This document shows, one piece after another, positions 1 through 8,350 of a DNA stretch of 64,000 bases. The DNA is from UKL13-3 sp964392775 (GTDB lineage Bacteria; Bacteroidota; Bacteroidia; UKL13-3). Below the pieces are notes generated by a model, which was not told the DNA's origin, did not search any database, and worked only from the letters and a program-made list of their open reading frames with translations. The stretch is taken from positions 82,683 to 146,682 of the forward strand of contig CAYMRD010000006.1 in the NCBI GenBank assembly GCA_964392775.1. Direction: 5' to 3'. Each line of letters begins with the position of its first letter. The first letter of the stretch is position 1. Position numbers and translations under genes: made by a program.

Positions 1-60
1 CTATGAGCGGACTCCCTTTAGGGGTGGGGGGGCATCTTCCCGACAGTCTTTTAATTAAGA
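1..60. other. Window edge, spacer downstream of gcvT
   Basis: There is no gene here. The short palindromic core CCCTTTAGGGG (about 12-22), followed by a G-run, resembles the CCCTTT...AAAGGG motif seen again near 38667-38683, so it may belong to a dispersed repeat. It may also lie in the 3' region of the minus-strand gcvT transcript. Confidence 0.4.
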
Positions 61-1143
61 TTACAAAAATGGAATCTTAACCACTTTGGCTTTTACTTGT
101 TTATCGCGGATTTCGATGAAAATTTCGCTGTCAACTTTAGAGTGCGCAGTGGCTACATACCCCATTCCGATGGCTTTGTTTAACGATGGAGATTGGGTTC
201 CTGAGGTTACTTCACCAATCACGTTTCCGGCTGCATCTTTAATAATATGGTGCTGACGAGGAATACCGCCACGCTCTACCATTTCAAAACCTACCAGTTT
301 TTTAGCAACCCCATTTTCTTTCAATGATTTGTGGTAATCAGATTTGGTAAAGTCTTTGGTGAACTTGGTAATCCATCCCAAACCGGCTTCAATAGGTGAA
401 GTGGTATCGTTGATATCATTTCCGTATAAGCAGAATCCTTTTTCCAAACGTAAGGTATCGCGTGCGCCTAAACCGGCAGGTTTGATGTCAAACTCTTTTC
501 CTGCTTCAAACACCGCATCCCATAATTGGCGTACATCGGCATTCATGCAATACAATTCAAAACCTCCGGCACCGGTATAACCTGTGTTCGAGATCCATAC
601 CTCATCAATATCGGCCATACCTCCAATTTTGAAGGTATAATATTCCATTGCGCTCAAATCAACATCGGTTAATTTTTGCAAGGTTTTGATAGCGTTCGGC
701 CCTTGAACAGCAAGCAGGGAAACACCATCGCTGTAGTTTTTCAGGTCGGCACCAAATGTGTTTTTGCTGTTAATCCAGTTCCAGTCTTTTTCAATATTAC
801 TGGCATTTACCACCAACATGTATTCCAGATTCGGGCGAATGCAATACACCAACAGGTCATCTACAATACCGCCTTCATCGTTGGTCAGGCAGCTGTATTG
901 AACTTTGCCTTCTGTAAGTTTAGATGCATCATTTGAAGTAATAGATTGAATCAGTGGCAAAGCGCCTTCTCCGGTTACACTGAACTCGCCCATGTGGCTC
1001 ACATCAAATACACCTACCGAATTGCGAACCGCCAGATGCTCCTGAATTAAGTTGTTATACAAAACAGGCATATTGTAGCCTGCAAATTCAATCATTTTTG
1101 CTCCAAGGGAAGCGTGCAAATCGTTTAGTGCTATGTATTTCAT
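61..1143 (-). CDS. gcvT: Aminomethyltransferase, glycine cleavage system T protein
   Basis: Transfers the methylene carbon of the aminomethyl group on lipoylated GcvH to tetrahydrofolate, releasing ammonia (cytosolic glycine cleavage complex). At 360 aa it has the usual bacterial GcvT length. The N-terminal folate-binding part carries the GCV_T hallmarks (GVFDVSHMGEF near residue 43, LLAVQGPNA near 142), and the C-terminal beta-barrel domain ends in the usual basic segment. Later motifs include GARDTLRLEKGFCLYGNDI (about 225-243). It is monocistronic here; gcvH and gcvP are not in the window. A TATATTCG promoter-like box lies 20 nt upstream of the ATG. No glycine riboswitch is visible upstream. 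A YgfZ-type paralogue is unlikely given the length and the complete family signature. Confidence 0.95.
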   Translation of the reverse strand: MKYIALNDLHASLGAKMIEFAGYNMPVLYNNLIQEHLAVRNSVGVFDVSHMGEFSVTGEGALPLIQSITSNDASKLTEGKVQYSCLTNDEGGIVDDLLVYCIRPNLEYMLVVNASNIEKDWNWINSKNTFGADLKNYSDGVSLLAVQGPNAIKTLQKLTDVDLSAMEYYTFKIGGMADIDEVWISNTGYTGAGGFELYCMNADVRQLWDAVFEAGKEFDIKPAGLGARDTLRLEKGFCLYGNDINDTTSPIEAGLGWITKFTKDFTKSDYHKSLKENGVAKKLVGFEMVERGGIPRQHHIIKDAAGNVIGEVTSGTQSPSLNKAIGMGYVATAHSKVDSEIFIEIRDKQVKAKVVKIPFL

Positions 1144-1163
1144 GTGTGCGAATTTAAGAGGGG

Positions 1164-1171
1164 CGAATATA
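1164..1171 (-). promoter_or_regulatory. Putative -7 box of gcvT (TATATTCG)
   Basis: Read on the minus strand this is TATATTCG, one change from the Bacteroidota -7 consensus TAnnTTTG, placed 20 nt before the gcvT ATG. The same TAnnTTYG form recurs before many genes in the window. Confidence 0.45.
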
Positions 1172-1235
1172 GGAAATTTGATGATGTGATAATGAGGGGA
1201 TTTGAGATTGTGGGTGACCTTTGTCAGCTACGGGG

Positions 1236-1346
1236 AAGTTGGCAAAAAGAAAGTAGGCATTAGGCAATGTGAAGTCTACGGAGAGAAGTAGGCAGTCCGC
1301 AGTGCATTGTATGAACTATGGTCTATCAAACTATGGACTATCGACT
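1236..1346. repeat. Self-similar word repeat in the gcvT-tyrS spacer
   Basis: The divergent spacer is built of near-repeating words: GTAGGCA/TAGGCAA/GTAGGCAGTCCGCAG (1253-1301), then CTATGG/CTATC words (1315-1344). GGCAAAAAGAAAGTAGGCA (1241-1259) is identical to 22050-22068. No gene is visible. Confidence 0.7.
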
Positions 1347-1362
1347 TCTCCCCAAACTTCCT

Positions 1363-1370
1363 TATTTTCG
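1363..1370 (+). promoter_or_regulatory. Putative -7 box of tyrS (TATTTTCG)
   Basis: TATTTTCG ends 22 nt before the ATG at 1393. It supports that ATG over the upstream in-frame ATG at 1318, which would lie before the promoter box. Confidence 0.45.
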
Positions 1371-1392
1371 CCCCAATACACTGAATGAGGTA

Positions 1393-2679
1393 ATGATAAA
1401 TTTTGTTGAAGAAATGCGATGGAGACAGATGCTCCAGGACATTATGCCGGGTACGGAAGAGTTGTTAAACAAAGGTATGTGCAGCGGTTATATCGGGTTT
1501 GACCCTACAGCCGACTCGATGCACGTTGGCCATTTGATGCAGGTAATGACGTTGATTCATTTTCAGCGTGCGGGACATAAGCCCTACGCATTGGTGGGTG
1601 GAGCTACCGGAATGGTGGGCGATCCCAGCGGGAAAAGTGCCGAGCGCAATTTGCTGGATGAAGAAACGCTGAATAAAAATGTGGCCGGATTGCAGGCTCA
1701 GTTAGAGAAATTCCTGGACTTTAGCACCGGAGCCAACAGCGCGGTGATGGTCAATAATTACGATTGGTTCAAAGGATTTTCATTCCTGAATTTTATCCGT
1801 GATGTGGGAAAACATATCACGGTAAATTATATGATGGCCAAAGACAGCGTGAAAAAACGCTTAGAAGGCGAAACAGGTATGTCGTTCACCGAGTTTACCT
1901 ACCAGTTGGTGCAGGGGTATGATTTTTACTATTTATGGAAAACCCATGGCATCAGTATTCAGATGGGTGGAAGTGACCAGTGGGGAAATATTGTTACGGG
2001 TACTGAACTCATCCGCAGAAAAGATGGGGGAGAGGCCTTTGCCCTCACTACGCAATTGATTAAAAAGAGTGACGGAACCAAATTCGGTAAAACCGAAAGT
2101 GGAGCTATCTGGCTCGATCCGGCTAAAACATCACCGTATAAATTTTACCAATTTTGGCTTAATGCAAGTGATGAAGATGTAAAAAACTGGATTCGAATTT
2201 TTACGTTGCTGAGCCAATCCGAAATTGAAACTTTGGAAGTGGAACATGCAGCGGCTCCACATCAACGGGCATTGCAAAAAGCTTTGGCCAATGATATCAC
2301 TACCCGTGTGCATGGAGCAGAGGCTTTGAACACAGCAGTGATGGCTTCGGGTATTTTGTTTGGAGCAGCCACCACCGAGGCATTGAACAGTTTGGATGAA
2401 GAAACCTTCCTCGATGTATTTGATGGGGTTCCGCAAAGCAGGATATCAAAATCAGAGTTGACAGCAGGTATCTATATTGTTGATTTGCTGGCGGATAAAA
2501 CCAGTATTTTTCCTTCGCGTGGCGAAGCCCGCAAAATGATTGTTGGAGGGGGAACAGCCATCAACAAACAAAAGGTTGACAATCCCGAAAGTGCAGTGGA
2601 TACTTCTCATCTTATCAACGGAAAATATATTCTTGCTCAAAAGGGTAAGAAAAATTACTACCTTATCATCGCTGAATAA
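1393..2679 (+). CDS. tyrS: Tyrosine--tRNA ligase
   Basis: Charges tRNA-Tyr with tyrosine in the cytosol. It is a class I synthetase: the HIGH-type motif is HVGHL (about residue 41), the KMSKS-type loop is KFGKT (about 230), and an S4 RNA-binding domain with the FPSRGEARKMIVGGG segment forms the C-terminus. From the ATG at 1393 the protein is 428 aa, typical of the family. An in-frame ATG at 1318 would add 25 residues (YQTMDYRLLPKL...) encoded by repeat-like spacer DNA upstream of the promoter box, so the later start is preferred. The next gene begins 1 nt after the stop, suggesting co-transcription. Confidence 0.96.
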   Translation: MINFVEEMRWRQMLQDIMPGTEELLNKGMCSGYIGFDPTADSMHVGHLMQVMTLIHFQRAGHKPYALVGGATGMVGDPSGKSAERNLLDEETLNKNVAGLQAQLEKFLDFSTGANSAVMVNNYDWFKGFSFLNFIRDVGKHITVNYMMAKDSVKKRLEGETGMSFTEFTYQLVQGYDFYYLWKTHGISIQMGGSDQWGNIVTGTELIRRKDGGEAFALTTQLIKKSDGTKFGKTESGAIWLDPAKTSPYKFYQFWLNASDEDVKNWIRIFTLLSQSEIETLEVEHAAAPHQRALQKALANDITTRVHGAEALNTAVMASGILFGAATTEALNSLDEETFLDVFDGVPQSRISKSELTAGIYIVDLLADKTSIFPSRGEARKMIVGGGTAINKQKVDNPESAVDTSHLINGKYILAQKGKKNYYLIIAE

Positions 2680-2680
2680 G

Positions 2681-3121
2681 ATGGATATTAATAACCTTAA
2701 ACTGGAAGAACATTTTGATGCAAACGGGAAAAAGGCCAGTCCGCTATTGCCCGAGCATATCAAAAACTACCTGATTGATATTGACGGTACCATCTGTGAG
2801 GATGTGCCCAATGAAGAGCCGGAGCGTATGCTTACCTGTGAGGTTATTATTGGAGCGAAAGACCATGTCAATAAATGGTATGACGAAGGCCATGTCATTA
2901 CGTTTTTTACTTCACGTTTGGAAGAGCATCGGACATATACCGAAATCTGGCTTAAAAATAATGGTTTCAAATGGCATGGTATCATATTTGGTAAACCCCG
3001 TGGAGGCAATTACCATTGGATTGACGACCGCACCGTAAAAGCTACAAAGTTTCTTGGAACATACGGAGAGTTTGTAAAAGAGATGAGGGAGATTGAGGTG
3101 TTTCCGAAAGGAATGGAATGA
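2681..3121 (+). CDS. HAD-superfamily phosphatase-like protein
   Basis: A small 146-aa haloacid dehalogenase-fold protein, probably a phosphomonoesterase of unknown substrate. Motif I is DIDGTI (about residues 33-38) with both expected aspartates, motif II is the FFTSR segment (about 75), and the acidic motif IV is IDDRT (about 117), preceded by GKPRGG. No large cap domain is present, only a short insert after motif I. The ATG at 2681 lies 1 nt after the tyrS stop, so the two genes are probably translated from one message; a longer reading frame would run inside tyrS and is not needed. The function cannot be named from sequence. Confidence 0.8.
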   Translation: MDINNLKLEEHFDANGKKASPLLPEHIKNYLIDIDGTICEDVPNEEPERMLTCEVIIGAKDHVNKWYDEGHVITFFTSRLEEHRTYTEIWLKNNGFKWHGIIFGKPRGGNYHWIDDRTVKATKFLGTYGEFVKEMREIEVFPKGME

Positions 3122-3220
3122 TGTGCAGATGAAGAGATGTGAAAATGTGCAGATGAGAAGATTTGCAGATGACTTCAACTCGTAATAAACAACCCGCAAT
3201 AAATAACTCGTAATAGACAA
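3122..3220. repeat. Self-similar word repeat between genes
   Basis: The spacer consists of GATGTGCAGATGA/AGAAGATTTGCAGATGA words (3120-3172) followed by CTCGTAATAAACAA/CCCGCAATAAATAA/CTCGTAATAGACAA words (3179-3220). Two unrelated word families are placed end to end. No gene is visible. Confidence 0.7.
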
Positions 3221-4108
3221 ATGCGCACGATAACACCTAAAGAAAAACCACTGGCCGAGTTTCACAATATGTTGCTCACGGCAATATCGCCCCGGCCTAT
3301 TTGTTTTGCCAGCACGGTTGATAAAGACGGTAATCCAAATTTGAGTCCGTTTAGTTTTTTCAATGTGTTTGGCAGCAATCCGCCAACGCTTATTTTTTCA
3401 CCGGCCCGCAGGGTTCGTGATAATACCATCAAACATACACTTGAAAATATTCTCGAAACCAAAGAAGTGGTAATCAATGTGGTGAACTATGATATGGTTC
3501 AGCAAATGAGTTTGGCCAGTTGCGAATATCCAAAAGGTGTAAACGAATTTGAGAAGTCGGGTTTTACTCCGATTGCATCTCAAATGGTGAAACCATTCCG
3601 GGTAAAAGAATCACCGGTGCAGTTTGAGTGTGTGGTGAAGCAGGTGATTTATACAGGAGAAGAAGGTGGAGCCGGCAATCTGATTATTTGTGAAATGGTA
3701 TTGATGCATGTGGCTGATGATGTACTGACGGCAACGGGAGGAATTGATCAGCATAAGATTGATTTGGTTGCAAGGGCAGGATACGATTATTATGTACGTT
3801 CGAGCAAAGCCTTGTTTGAAGTGCCAAAGCCTAATCGCAATTTAGGGATGGGCGTAGATGCTTTACCTGAATCTATCCGGTTGAGCAAGGTGCTTACCGG
3901 GAATGATTTGGGGATGTTGGCCAACGAGCAAACTTTGCCGGATGCAGATAGCATTGAAGTGTTCAAGCGTATGAACAAAGAATTGCAGGATATTCATCAG
4001 TTACACGAAAATCATGATGCACTTCGTGAGTTGGAGTTGCATAAAATGGCACACCAATATTTAGAGGCGAACAAACCTGTTGATGCCTGGAAAGTGCTAT
4101 TGAGTTAA
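3221..4108 (+). CDS. Flavin reductase-like FMN-binding split-barrel protein
   Basis: A 295-aa protein whose N-terminal two thirds match the flavin reductase-like split-barrel domain, which binds FMN and usually reduces flavin with NAD(P)H or has a related flavoprotein role. Visible family features are ISPRPICFASTVD (about residues 22-34), NLSPFSFFNVFG (about 39-50) with the PP turn and FSPARR (about 59-64), and a dimer strand around CEMVLMHVAD. The C-terminal 90 residues form a helical extension rich in Leu, His and Glu that is seen in Bacteroidota members. The substrate is unknown. The next gene follows after 9 nt. Confidence 0.85.
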   Translation: MRTITPKEKPLAEFHNMLLTAISPRPICFASTVDKDGNPNLSPFSFFNVFGSNPPTLIFSPARRVRDNTIKHTLENILETKEVVINVVNYDMVQQMSLASCEYPKGVNEFEKSGFTPIASQMVKPFRVKESPVQFECVVKQVIYTGEEGGAGNLIICEMVLMHVADDVLTATGGIDQHKIDLVARAGYDYYVRSSKALFEVPKPNRNLGMGVDALPESIRLSKVLTGNDLGMLANEQTLPDADSIEVFKRMNKELQDIHQLHENHDALRELELHKMAHQYLEANKPVDAWKVLLS

Positions 4109-4117
4109 TTGTACATC

Positions 4118-4588
4118 ATGCAAACCTCTTCACTTGCCGAACTTAAACGAGAACTGCAAACGTTGGATCATCCGCGTTTGGTTGAATTGCTCGTTCGGTT
4201 AGGCAAGTACAAAAAGGAAAACAAAGAGTTACTCCATTATTTATTGTTTGAAGCAGATGATGAAGATGCTTACATCAAACAAGTGAAGTTGGAGATGGAC
4301 CAACAGTTTTCGGAGATTAACCAGTCGAATGTATACTATGTAAAAAAGAGTGTGCGCAAGATTTTAAGAGGCGTTACCAAACACCTCAAATATTCGGGCA
4401 AAGCAGAAACGGCCGTGCAGGTGCTCATCTATTTTCTGCAACAGTTTCGAGAGTTGCCTATTGCTTATGAGAAAAGTCCGCAACTGGTAAACTTGTATAT
4501 GGCACAGCTCAAAAAGGTGAGAAAAGAACTCGCCACTTTGCATGAAGATTTGCAGTACGATTATCAGAAAGAGATAGAGCGGTTATAG
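4118..4588 (+). CDS. Hypothetical all-alpha protein
   Basis: A 156-aa protein that I do not recognise. It is rich in Leu, Lys, Glu and Gln, lacks a signal peptide or membrane segment, and reads as a bundle of amphipathic helices, so it should be cytosolic. It follows the flavin reductase-like gene by 9 nt and is probably in the same transcript. An in-frame TTG at 4109 exists, but the ATG at 4118 is the more natural start. Codon use looks like that of the neighbours. Confidence 0.7.
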   Translation: MQTSSLAELKRELQTLDHPRLVELLVRLGKYKKENKELLHYLLFEADDEDAYIKQVKLEMDQQFSEINQSNVYYVKKSVRKILRGVTKHLKYSGKAETAVQVLIYFLQQFRELPIAYEKSPQLVNLYMAQLKKVRKELATLHEDLQYDYQKEIERL

Positions 4589-4748
4589 ATACAGAGGTTC
4601 TGTACACGGAGATTTAAGTGAAGAAAGAGCACGAAGGTCGAGTTGTGGGTATTTCAGGAGTGCACTTAAGAAACGATTCATATTTACTCTGCGTTCATTA
4701 GTGTAATCTGCGGGGAATTCTAAATCTTAATTCTTACATCTCAACTCT
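4589..4748. repeat. Spacer with word repeats between convergent genes
   Basis: No gene is visible. The part near 4717-4752 is a run of TCTAAATC/TTAATTCT/TACATCTCAACTCTTCACTC words, the same TCTCAA-type family seen at 35212-35250 inside prmC and at 53763-53805. CTGCGTTCATTAGTGTAATCTGCGG (4691-4715) is another self-similar phrase. Confidence 0.55.
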
Positions 4749-4997
4749 TCACTCTTTCTTCTTCGCATTCAACATCAACACAAACGCAATGCTACCTGCA
4801 ACCAATACAGCTATGTATCCGTATTTTTCTTTGAGGTAAAAGTCGTAAGCTAGGTATCCCATCATCACAAAGAAGAGTGCCGCCCGAACAATTTTACCCG
4901 ATTGCTTGGAAAGGTTAAGTTTAGGAAGAATCACATAATAGAAGATGATGGCAACGAGGATAGCTCCAATCAATATCAATGCTTGTGTGGTACTCAT
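4749..4997 (-). CDS. Small three-helix membrane protein, unknown function
   Basis: An 82-aa protein with three hydrophobic helices (about residues 5-25, 36-52 and 61-77) and a basic C-terminus (NAKKKE), so it should sit in the inner membrane. Its ATG overlaps the stop of the upstream alkaline phosphatase gene as ATGA, a sign of translational coupling. The family is not recognised, but the coupling supports it as a real gene. Confidence 0.7.
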   Translation of the reverse strand: MSTTQALILIGAILVAIIFYYVILPKLNLSKQSGKIVRAALFFVMMGYLAYDFYLKEKYGYIAVLVAGSIAFVLMLNAKKKE

Positions 4998-6085
4998 TTG
5001 GTTGAGTTTAATAGGTTAACAAGCTTATCAAAGATGGCCGTGTTTTCGTAGATGCCGGCAAACTGTTCGGCTCCGGGACCGTAAGCAAAAACAGGAACCA
5101 TCACACCTGTATGTTTGTTGTAAGTGTATTTAGGGATGAATTGTTTCCTGTTTTCTTTATTCATCGTAAGTGCCAGTCCTCCTGTTTCGTGGTCGGCAGT
5201 AACAATCACCAAAACATCTTTTTCTTTTTGAGCGTAATCCAACACAGCATTGATGGTTTCATTCAAATCGTGTAACTCGGTTTTCATGTAGGGATAGTCC
5301 ATGGCATGGCTGCCCCAATCCACTTGCGAACCTTCTATCATCAGCATAAAACCATTTTTGTTTTGTCCCAATAGTTCAATGGCATTCAAGGAAGCACGTT
5401 TGAGGTAATCACCGCGTCCGTCCAGGATTCGTTTCATTCCATCGGTTGACAATGTGTATACTAATTTGGTTGCAGTTTGCCGTTTAAAAGTGTTGATGGT
5501 ATCACTTACAGTTACAAATCCTTTTTGCTGCAATTCTTTGTATAAATCGCGACCGTCTCCGCGCATGGCAAAAAACTTATTGCCGCCACCAATAACCACA
5601 TCGCAGTTGCCGTTGAGCAGGAATGCCGCAATATCATCTTCGCTGTTGCGACTGCCAACATGGGCGTAAAAAGAAGCAGGCGTGGCATGTGTTACCGATG
5701 AAGTTACAACAACACCTGTTGCACGTTCTTGTTTTTTGAGTTTCTCAAAAAGGTTTTCGCAGGGCAGCGAATCTGCACCCACACCAATGGCTCCATTGAA
5801 TGTTTTTTTTCCGATAGAAAATACCGTGGCTCCGGCACCACTGTCGGTTACATAATCATCAGCCGATTGTGTTTTGCTCAAGCCGATTACAGGAAACCGT
5901 TCAAATGCATTTTGACCGGTGTATTCACTCATGGCGCCCGAAATCTGGGTTAATCCCATTCCATCGCCAATCAATAAAATTACTTTTTTAGGTTTAACAG
6001 GTTTGGCCTGTTGAAAGGCACTCACGCCAATAAGAACTGTTACCAAAACAAGAGCGATGGCTGTGTAGCGAATCCATTTATTCAT
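4994..6085 (-). CDS. phoA: Alkaline phosphatase
   Basis: Hydrolyses phosphomonoesters in the periplasm. The 363-aa precursor has an N-terminal signal or anchor helix (residues about 7-25, ending at SAFQQ). Metal- and catalysis-related motifs are visible: LLIGDGMG (about 37-44), the nucleophile region TDSGAGAT (about 81-88), the GGGNKFF segment, the DWGSHAMDYP metal site (about 258) and TADHETGGL (about 297-305). The length is shorter than E. coli PhoA (about 470) and fits compact Bacteroidota members. A TATATTCG box begins only 5 nt upstream of the ATG, so the transcript may have almost no leader. It is followed by a coupled small membrane protein. Confidence 0.9.
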   Translation of the reverse strand: MNKWIRYTAIALVLVTVLIGVSAFQQAKPVKPKKVILLIGDGMGLTQISGAMSEYTGQNAFERFPVIGLSKTQSADDYVTDSGAGATVFSIGKKTFNGAIGVGADSLPCENLFEKLKKQERATGVVVTSSVTHATPASFYAHVGSRNSEDDIAAFLLNGNCDVVIGGGNKFFAMRGDGRDLYKELQQKGFVTVSDTINTFKRQTATKLVYTLSTDGMKRILDGRGDYLKRASLNAIELLGQNKNGFMLMIEGSQVDWGSHAMDYPYMKTELHDLNETINAVLDYAQKEKDVLVIVTADHETGGLALTMNKENRKQFIPKYTYNKHTGVMVPVFAYGPGAEQFAGIYENTAIFDKLVNLLNSTK

Positions 6086-6089
6086 GTGG

Positions 6090-6097
6090 CGAATATA
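6090..6097 (-). promoter_or_regulatory. Putative -7 box of phoA (TATATTCG)
   Basis: On the minus strand the box reads TATATTCGCCAC and the ATG follows at once. If this is the real -7 element, transcription would begin at or next to the start codon. Confidence 0.4.
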
Positions 6098-6191
6098 GGA
6101 TTTTTACCGCCACTGATTCTCACAGAGAATGTCAACGAGAAGATTTTTAACTCATTGTTTTACACTTAATCTGTATGAATCTGTGGCTTTT

Positions 6192-7304
6192 TTAATGAGC
6201 GGCTTCATATCGTTTGCCCGGCAAGGTTCGGATCAAGCCTTTGAGTTCCATTTCCAATAATTGCAAAGCCAGTGTTCCACTTTCAATATTCAGAGAAAAG
6301 GCCAAATCATCCAAACTGATACGGGGTTGTTGTTGCAGGGTGTTGTACACAATATGTTCTTTATCATCAAGCAAAGGCATGGATTGTTGTTGAGGTTGTT
6401 GACGCTTTGTTGGACTCTTATCCCATCCCATCAGGTAGCATAAATCGTGAGCCGAAGTGATGAGTGCAGCTTTGTTGAGACGGATGAGATGATTGCATCC
6501 TAAACTGAATTCATCATTGGTACGTCCCGGAAAAGCAACCACATCTTTGTTGTATCCATTGGCTATTTCGGCTGTAATCATAGCGCCACCTTGCAGGGCT
6601 GTTTCAACTACAATCAACGCATCACAGAGGCCTGCCACAATGCGGTTGCGCTTGGGGAAATTTTCCCTGTCGGGATTGGTTTCACTCACAAATTCGGTGA
6701 GAATACCTCCATGCTCCAACATTTTATGTGCAGTGCTTTTGTGGCTTGCCGGATACAGTCTGTCCAGTCCGTGCGCTACTACTCCAACTGTAGGGAGATT
6801 ATTGCGCAAGGCCTCACGGTGTGCCATGATATCAATGCCGTATGCAAGTCCACTCACAATCAAACATTGAGAATCCGCTAAATCGGTTAGCAGTTGTTCA
6901 ACACAGGTACGTCCGTAATCGGTGGCTTTACGCGTACCCACAATACCTACGATGCGCGTGTTTTCTAAAACGTCCGTTCCTTTGTAATACAATAGCACGG
7001 GAGAGTCGTCATAAGGTTTTAGCCGCGAAGGGTAATTATCATCTAAATAAAACAGGGGTTGAATTTTATGTTTGTTGATGAATACCAATTCTTGTTCAGC
7101 ACGTTTAAGCGGATTGCTTTGTTGGATCAAAGCGGCTGTTTTATCACCAATACCCGGAATGCGGGTAAGGTGTGATTTTTTGGAAGCAAACACAGCCTGC
7201 GGGCTGCCGCAATAGCTAATCAGGTTTTTGGCAAGTACCGGTCCCACACCCGGTAACAGGGTGATGGCAACTCGGTACAGTATATCGTCCGGTTGATGTT
7301 TCAT
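6192..7304 (-). CDS. dprA: DNA-processing protein DprA
   Basis: Binds incoming single-stranded DNA and loads RecA during natural transformation. From the ATG at 7304 it is 370 aa. An N-terminal helix-hairpin-helix-like segment (LLPGVGPVLAKNL, about 14-26, and IPGIGDKTAALI) precedes the Rossmann-like DprA core: GIVGTRKATDYGR (about 118-130), SGLAYGIDIMAHREAL, FPKRNRIVAGL, GGAMITAEIA and FPGRTNDEFSLGCNHLI. A C-terminal winged-helix-like domain follows (about 310-370). Starts further upstream would add 23 residues encoded by hairpin-repeat DNA and are rejected. A TATCTTTC box lies 8 nt upstream. Other competence genes are not adjacent, although cinA is in the window. Confidence 0.95.
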   Translation of the reverse strand: MKHQPDDILYRVAITLLPGVGPVLAKNLISYCGSPQAVFASKKSHLTRIPGIGDKTAALIQQSNPLKRAEQELVFINKHKIQPLFYLDDNYPSRLKPYDDSPVLLYYKGTDVLENTRIVGIVGTRKATDYGRTCVEQLLTDLADSQCLIVSGLAYGIDIMAHREALRNNLPTVGVVAHGLDRLYPASHKSTAHKMLEHGGILTEFVSETNPDRENFPKRNRIVAGLCDALIVVETALQGGAMITAEIANGYNKDVVAFPGRTNDEFSLGCNHLIRLNKAALITSAHDLCYLMGWDKSPTKRQQPQQQSMPLLDDKEHIVYNTLQQQPRISLDDLAFSLNIESGTLALQLLEMELKGLIRTLPGKRYEAAH

Positions 7305-7336
7305 GGCTAAGCGAAAGATACAATATTTCTGAAAAC

Positions 7337-7405
7337 AAAAAATCCCATTCCGCTCTCGTTTCTGAGTCGGCATTTATGTATACGAGTTTTAGGGATTACG
7401 CCTTA
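7337..7405. repeat. Degenerate copy of the hairpin repeat with its flank
   Basis: AAAAAATCCC...CGCTCTCGTTTC...ATTT followed by TTTAGGGATTACGCCTTAAT matches, with substitutions and a small insertion, the segment 9453-9514 (hairpin plus TTTAGGGATTACTCCTTAAT). The stem is eroded. It sits between dprA and the deacetylase gene, which are divergent, so a terminator role here is unlikely. Confidence 0.55.
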
Positions 7406-7423
7406 ATTTTTATAGTTTCGGGG

Positions 7424-8350
7424 ATGAGGAAAAGAATAGGCTCTTTTGCCAGCATAATTCCAAATTCACTATGTAAGTTTGATGCCTTCGAAAAGGTAAG
7501 TGTTTTCTACCATGCGGTAAACAATCATCCGCAAGATTTCAACAAGGGACTTTACGATACAAAATCCGAAAAAGAGTTTGCTCAGGGTGTAGACTATTTG
7601 CTGAATCAGTTTGGCGATAAACTTGAATTAAGTTTTGATGATGGGTTGAGTTGTTGTTACGATATCATTGCACCCATTCTGAAAGAAAAGGGAGTACAAG
7701 CAATCTTCTTTTTGAACAATGCTTTTATTGACAATAAAGAATTGTTTTACCGGTACAAAGCTGCGTTGATTGTGAATGCATGCCGGATGGATCCTTCTAT
7801 TTATAAGCTGCTGAATATTGAATTGGGTTCCGACCCTGTTTCTGTTGTAATGAGAGTGGGATATAAACAGCGAGCTAAGCTTGATGAAATTGCAAACCGG
7901 ATTGGAATTGATTTTGACGAATACCTGAGAGAGCAGAAGCCTTATATGAATGATGCACAAGTAAGGTCACTGATTAAGGACGGGTTTTTAATAGGTGCTC
8001 ATAGCGTTGATCACCCTCCATTTTACGAACTCGATTTGAAAGAACAGCTTTGGCAGGTAGAAACCAGCGTAAATACGTTAATCCAGCAGTATCAATTATC
8101 TTATCGTTATTTTTCTTTCCCCTTTACAGACTGGAATTGCAGTATGGAATTGTTTAAAATCATCAGTGAACGCAATCTGCTCGACAGGTCGTGGGGGTGT
8201 GCGGGAATGAAACTGGAAAATTTTACCTTCCATAAGCAACGGTTGGCATTGGATGTTAACAATCAAACGGCCGAAGAAACAATCAAGTCGGAATGGATTT
8301 TATATCAACTAAAACGTATCATTGGCAAACATAAAATCACCAGAAATTGA
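7424..8350 (+). CDS. Polysaccharide deacetylase (NodB-like) family protein
   Basis: Probably removes N- or O-acetyl groups from a polysaccharide. The NodB signature is visible: ELSFDDGL (motif 1, about residues 67-74) and GAHSVDHP (motif 2, HSxxH, about 188-195), then the FSFPFTDW segment. From the ATG at 7424 the protein is 308 aa. A start at 7376 would add 16 residues encoded by repeat DNA and is less likely, although the true start is uncertain. Its stop overlaps the next gene as TTGA, so deacetylase and acetyltransferase are probably coupled and may act on the same glycan. No signal peptide is evident, so the substrate may be a cytosolic glycan precursor. Confidence 0.8.
   Translation: MRKRIGSFASIIPNSLCKFDAFEKVSVFYHAVNNHPQDFNKGLYDTKSEKEFAQGVDYLLNQFGDKLELSFDDGLSCCYDIIAPILKEKGVQAIFFLNNAFIDNKELFYRYKAALIVNACRMDPSIYKLLNIELGSDPVSVVMRVGYKQRAKLDEIANRIGIDFDEYLREQKPYMNDAQVRSLIKDGFLIGAHSVDHPPFYELDLKEQLWQVETSVNTLIQQYQLSYRYFSFPFTDWNCSMELFKIISERNLLDRSWGCAGMKLENFTFHKQRLALDVNNQTAEETIKSEWILYQLKRIIGKHKITRN

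Noticed and set aside
1144..1240. Glycine riboswitch upstream of gcvT
   Set aside because: The spacer is short and repeat-like, with no tandem aptamer-like conserved segments recognised on the minus strand.
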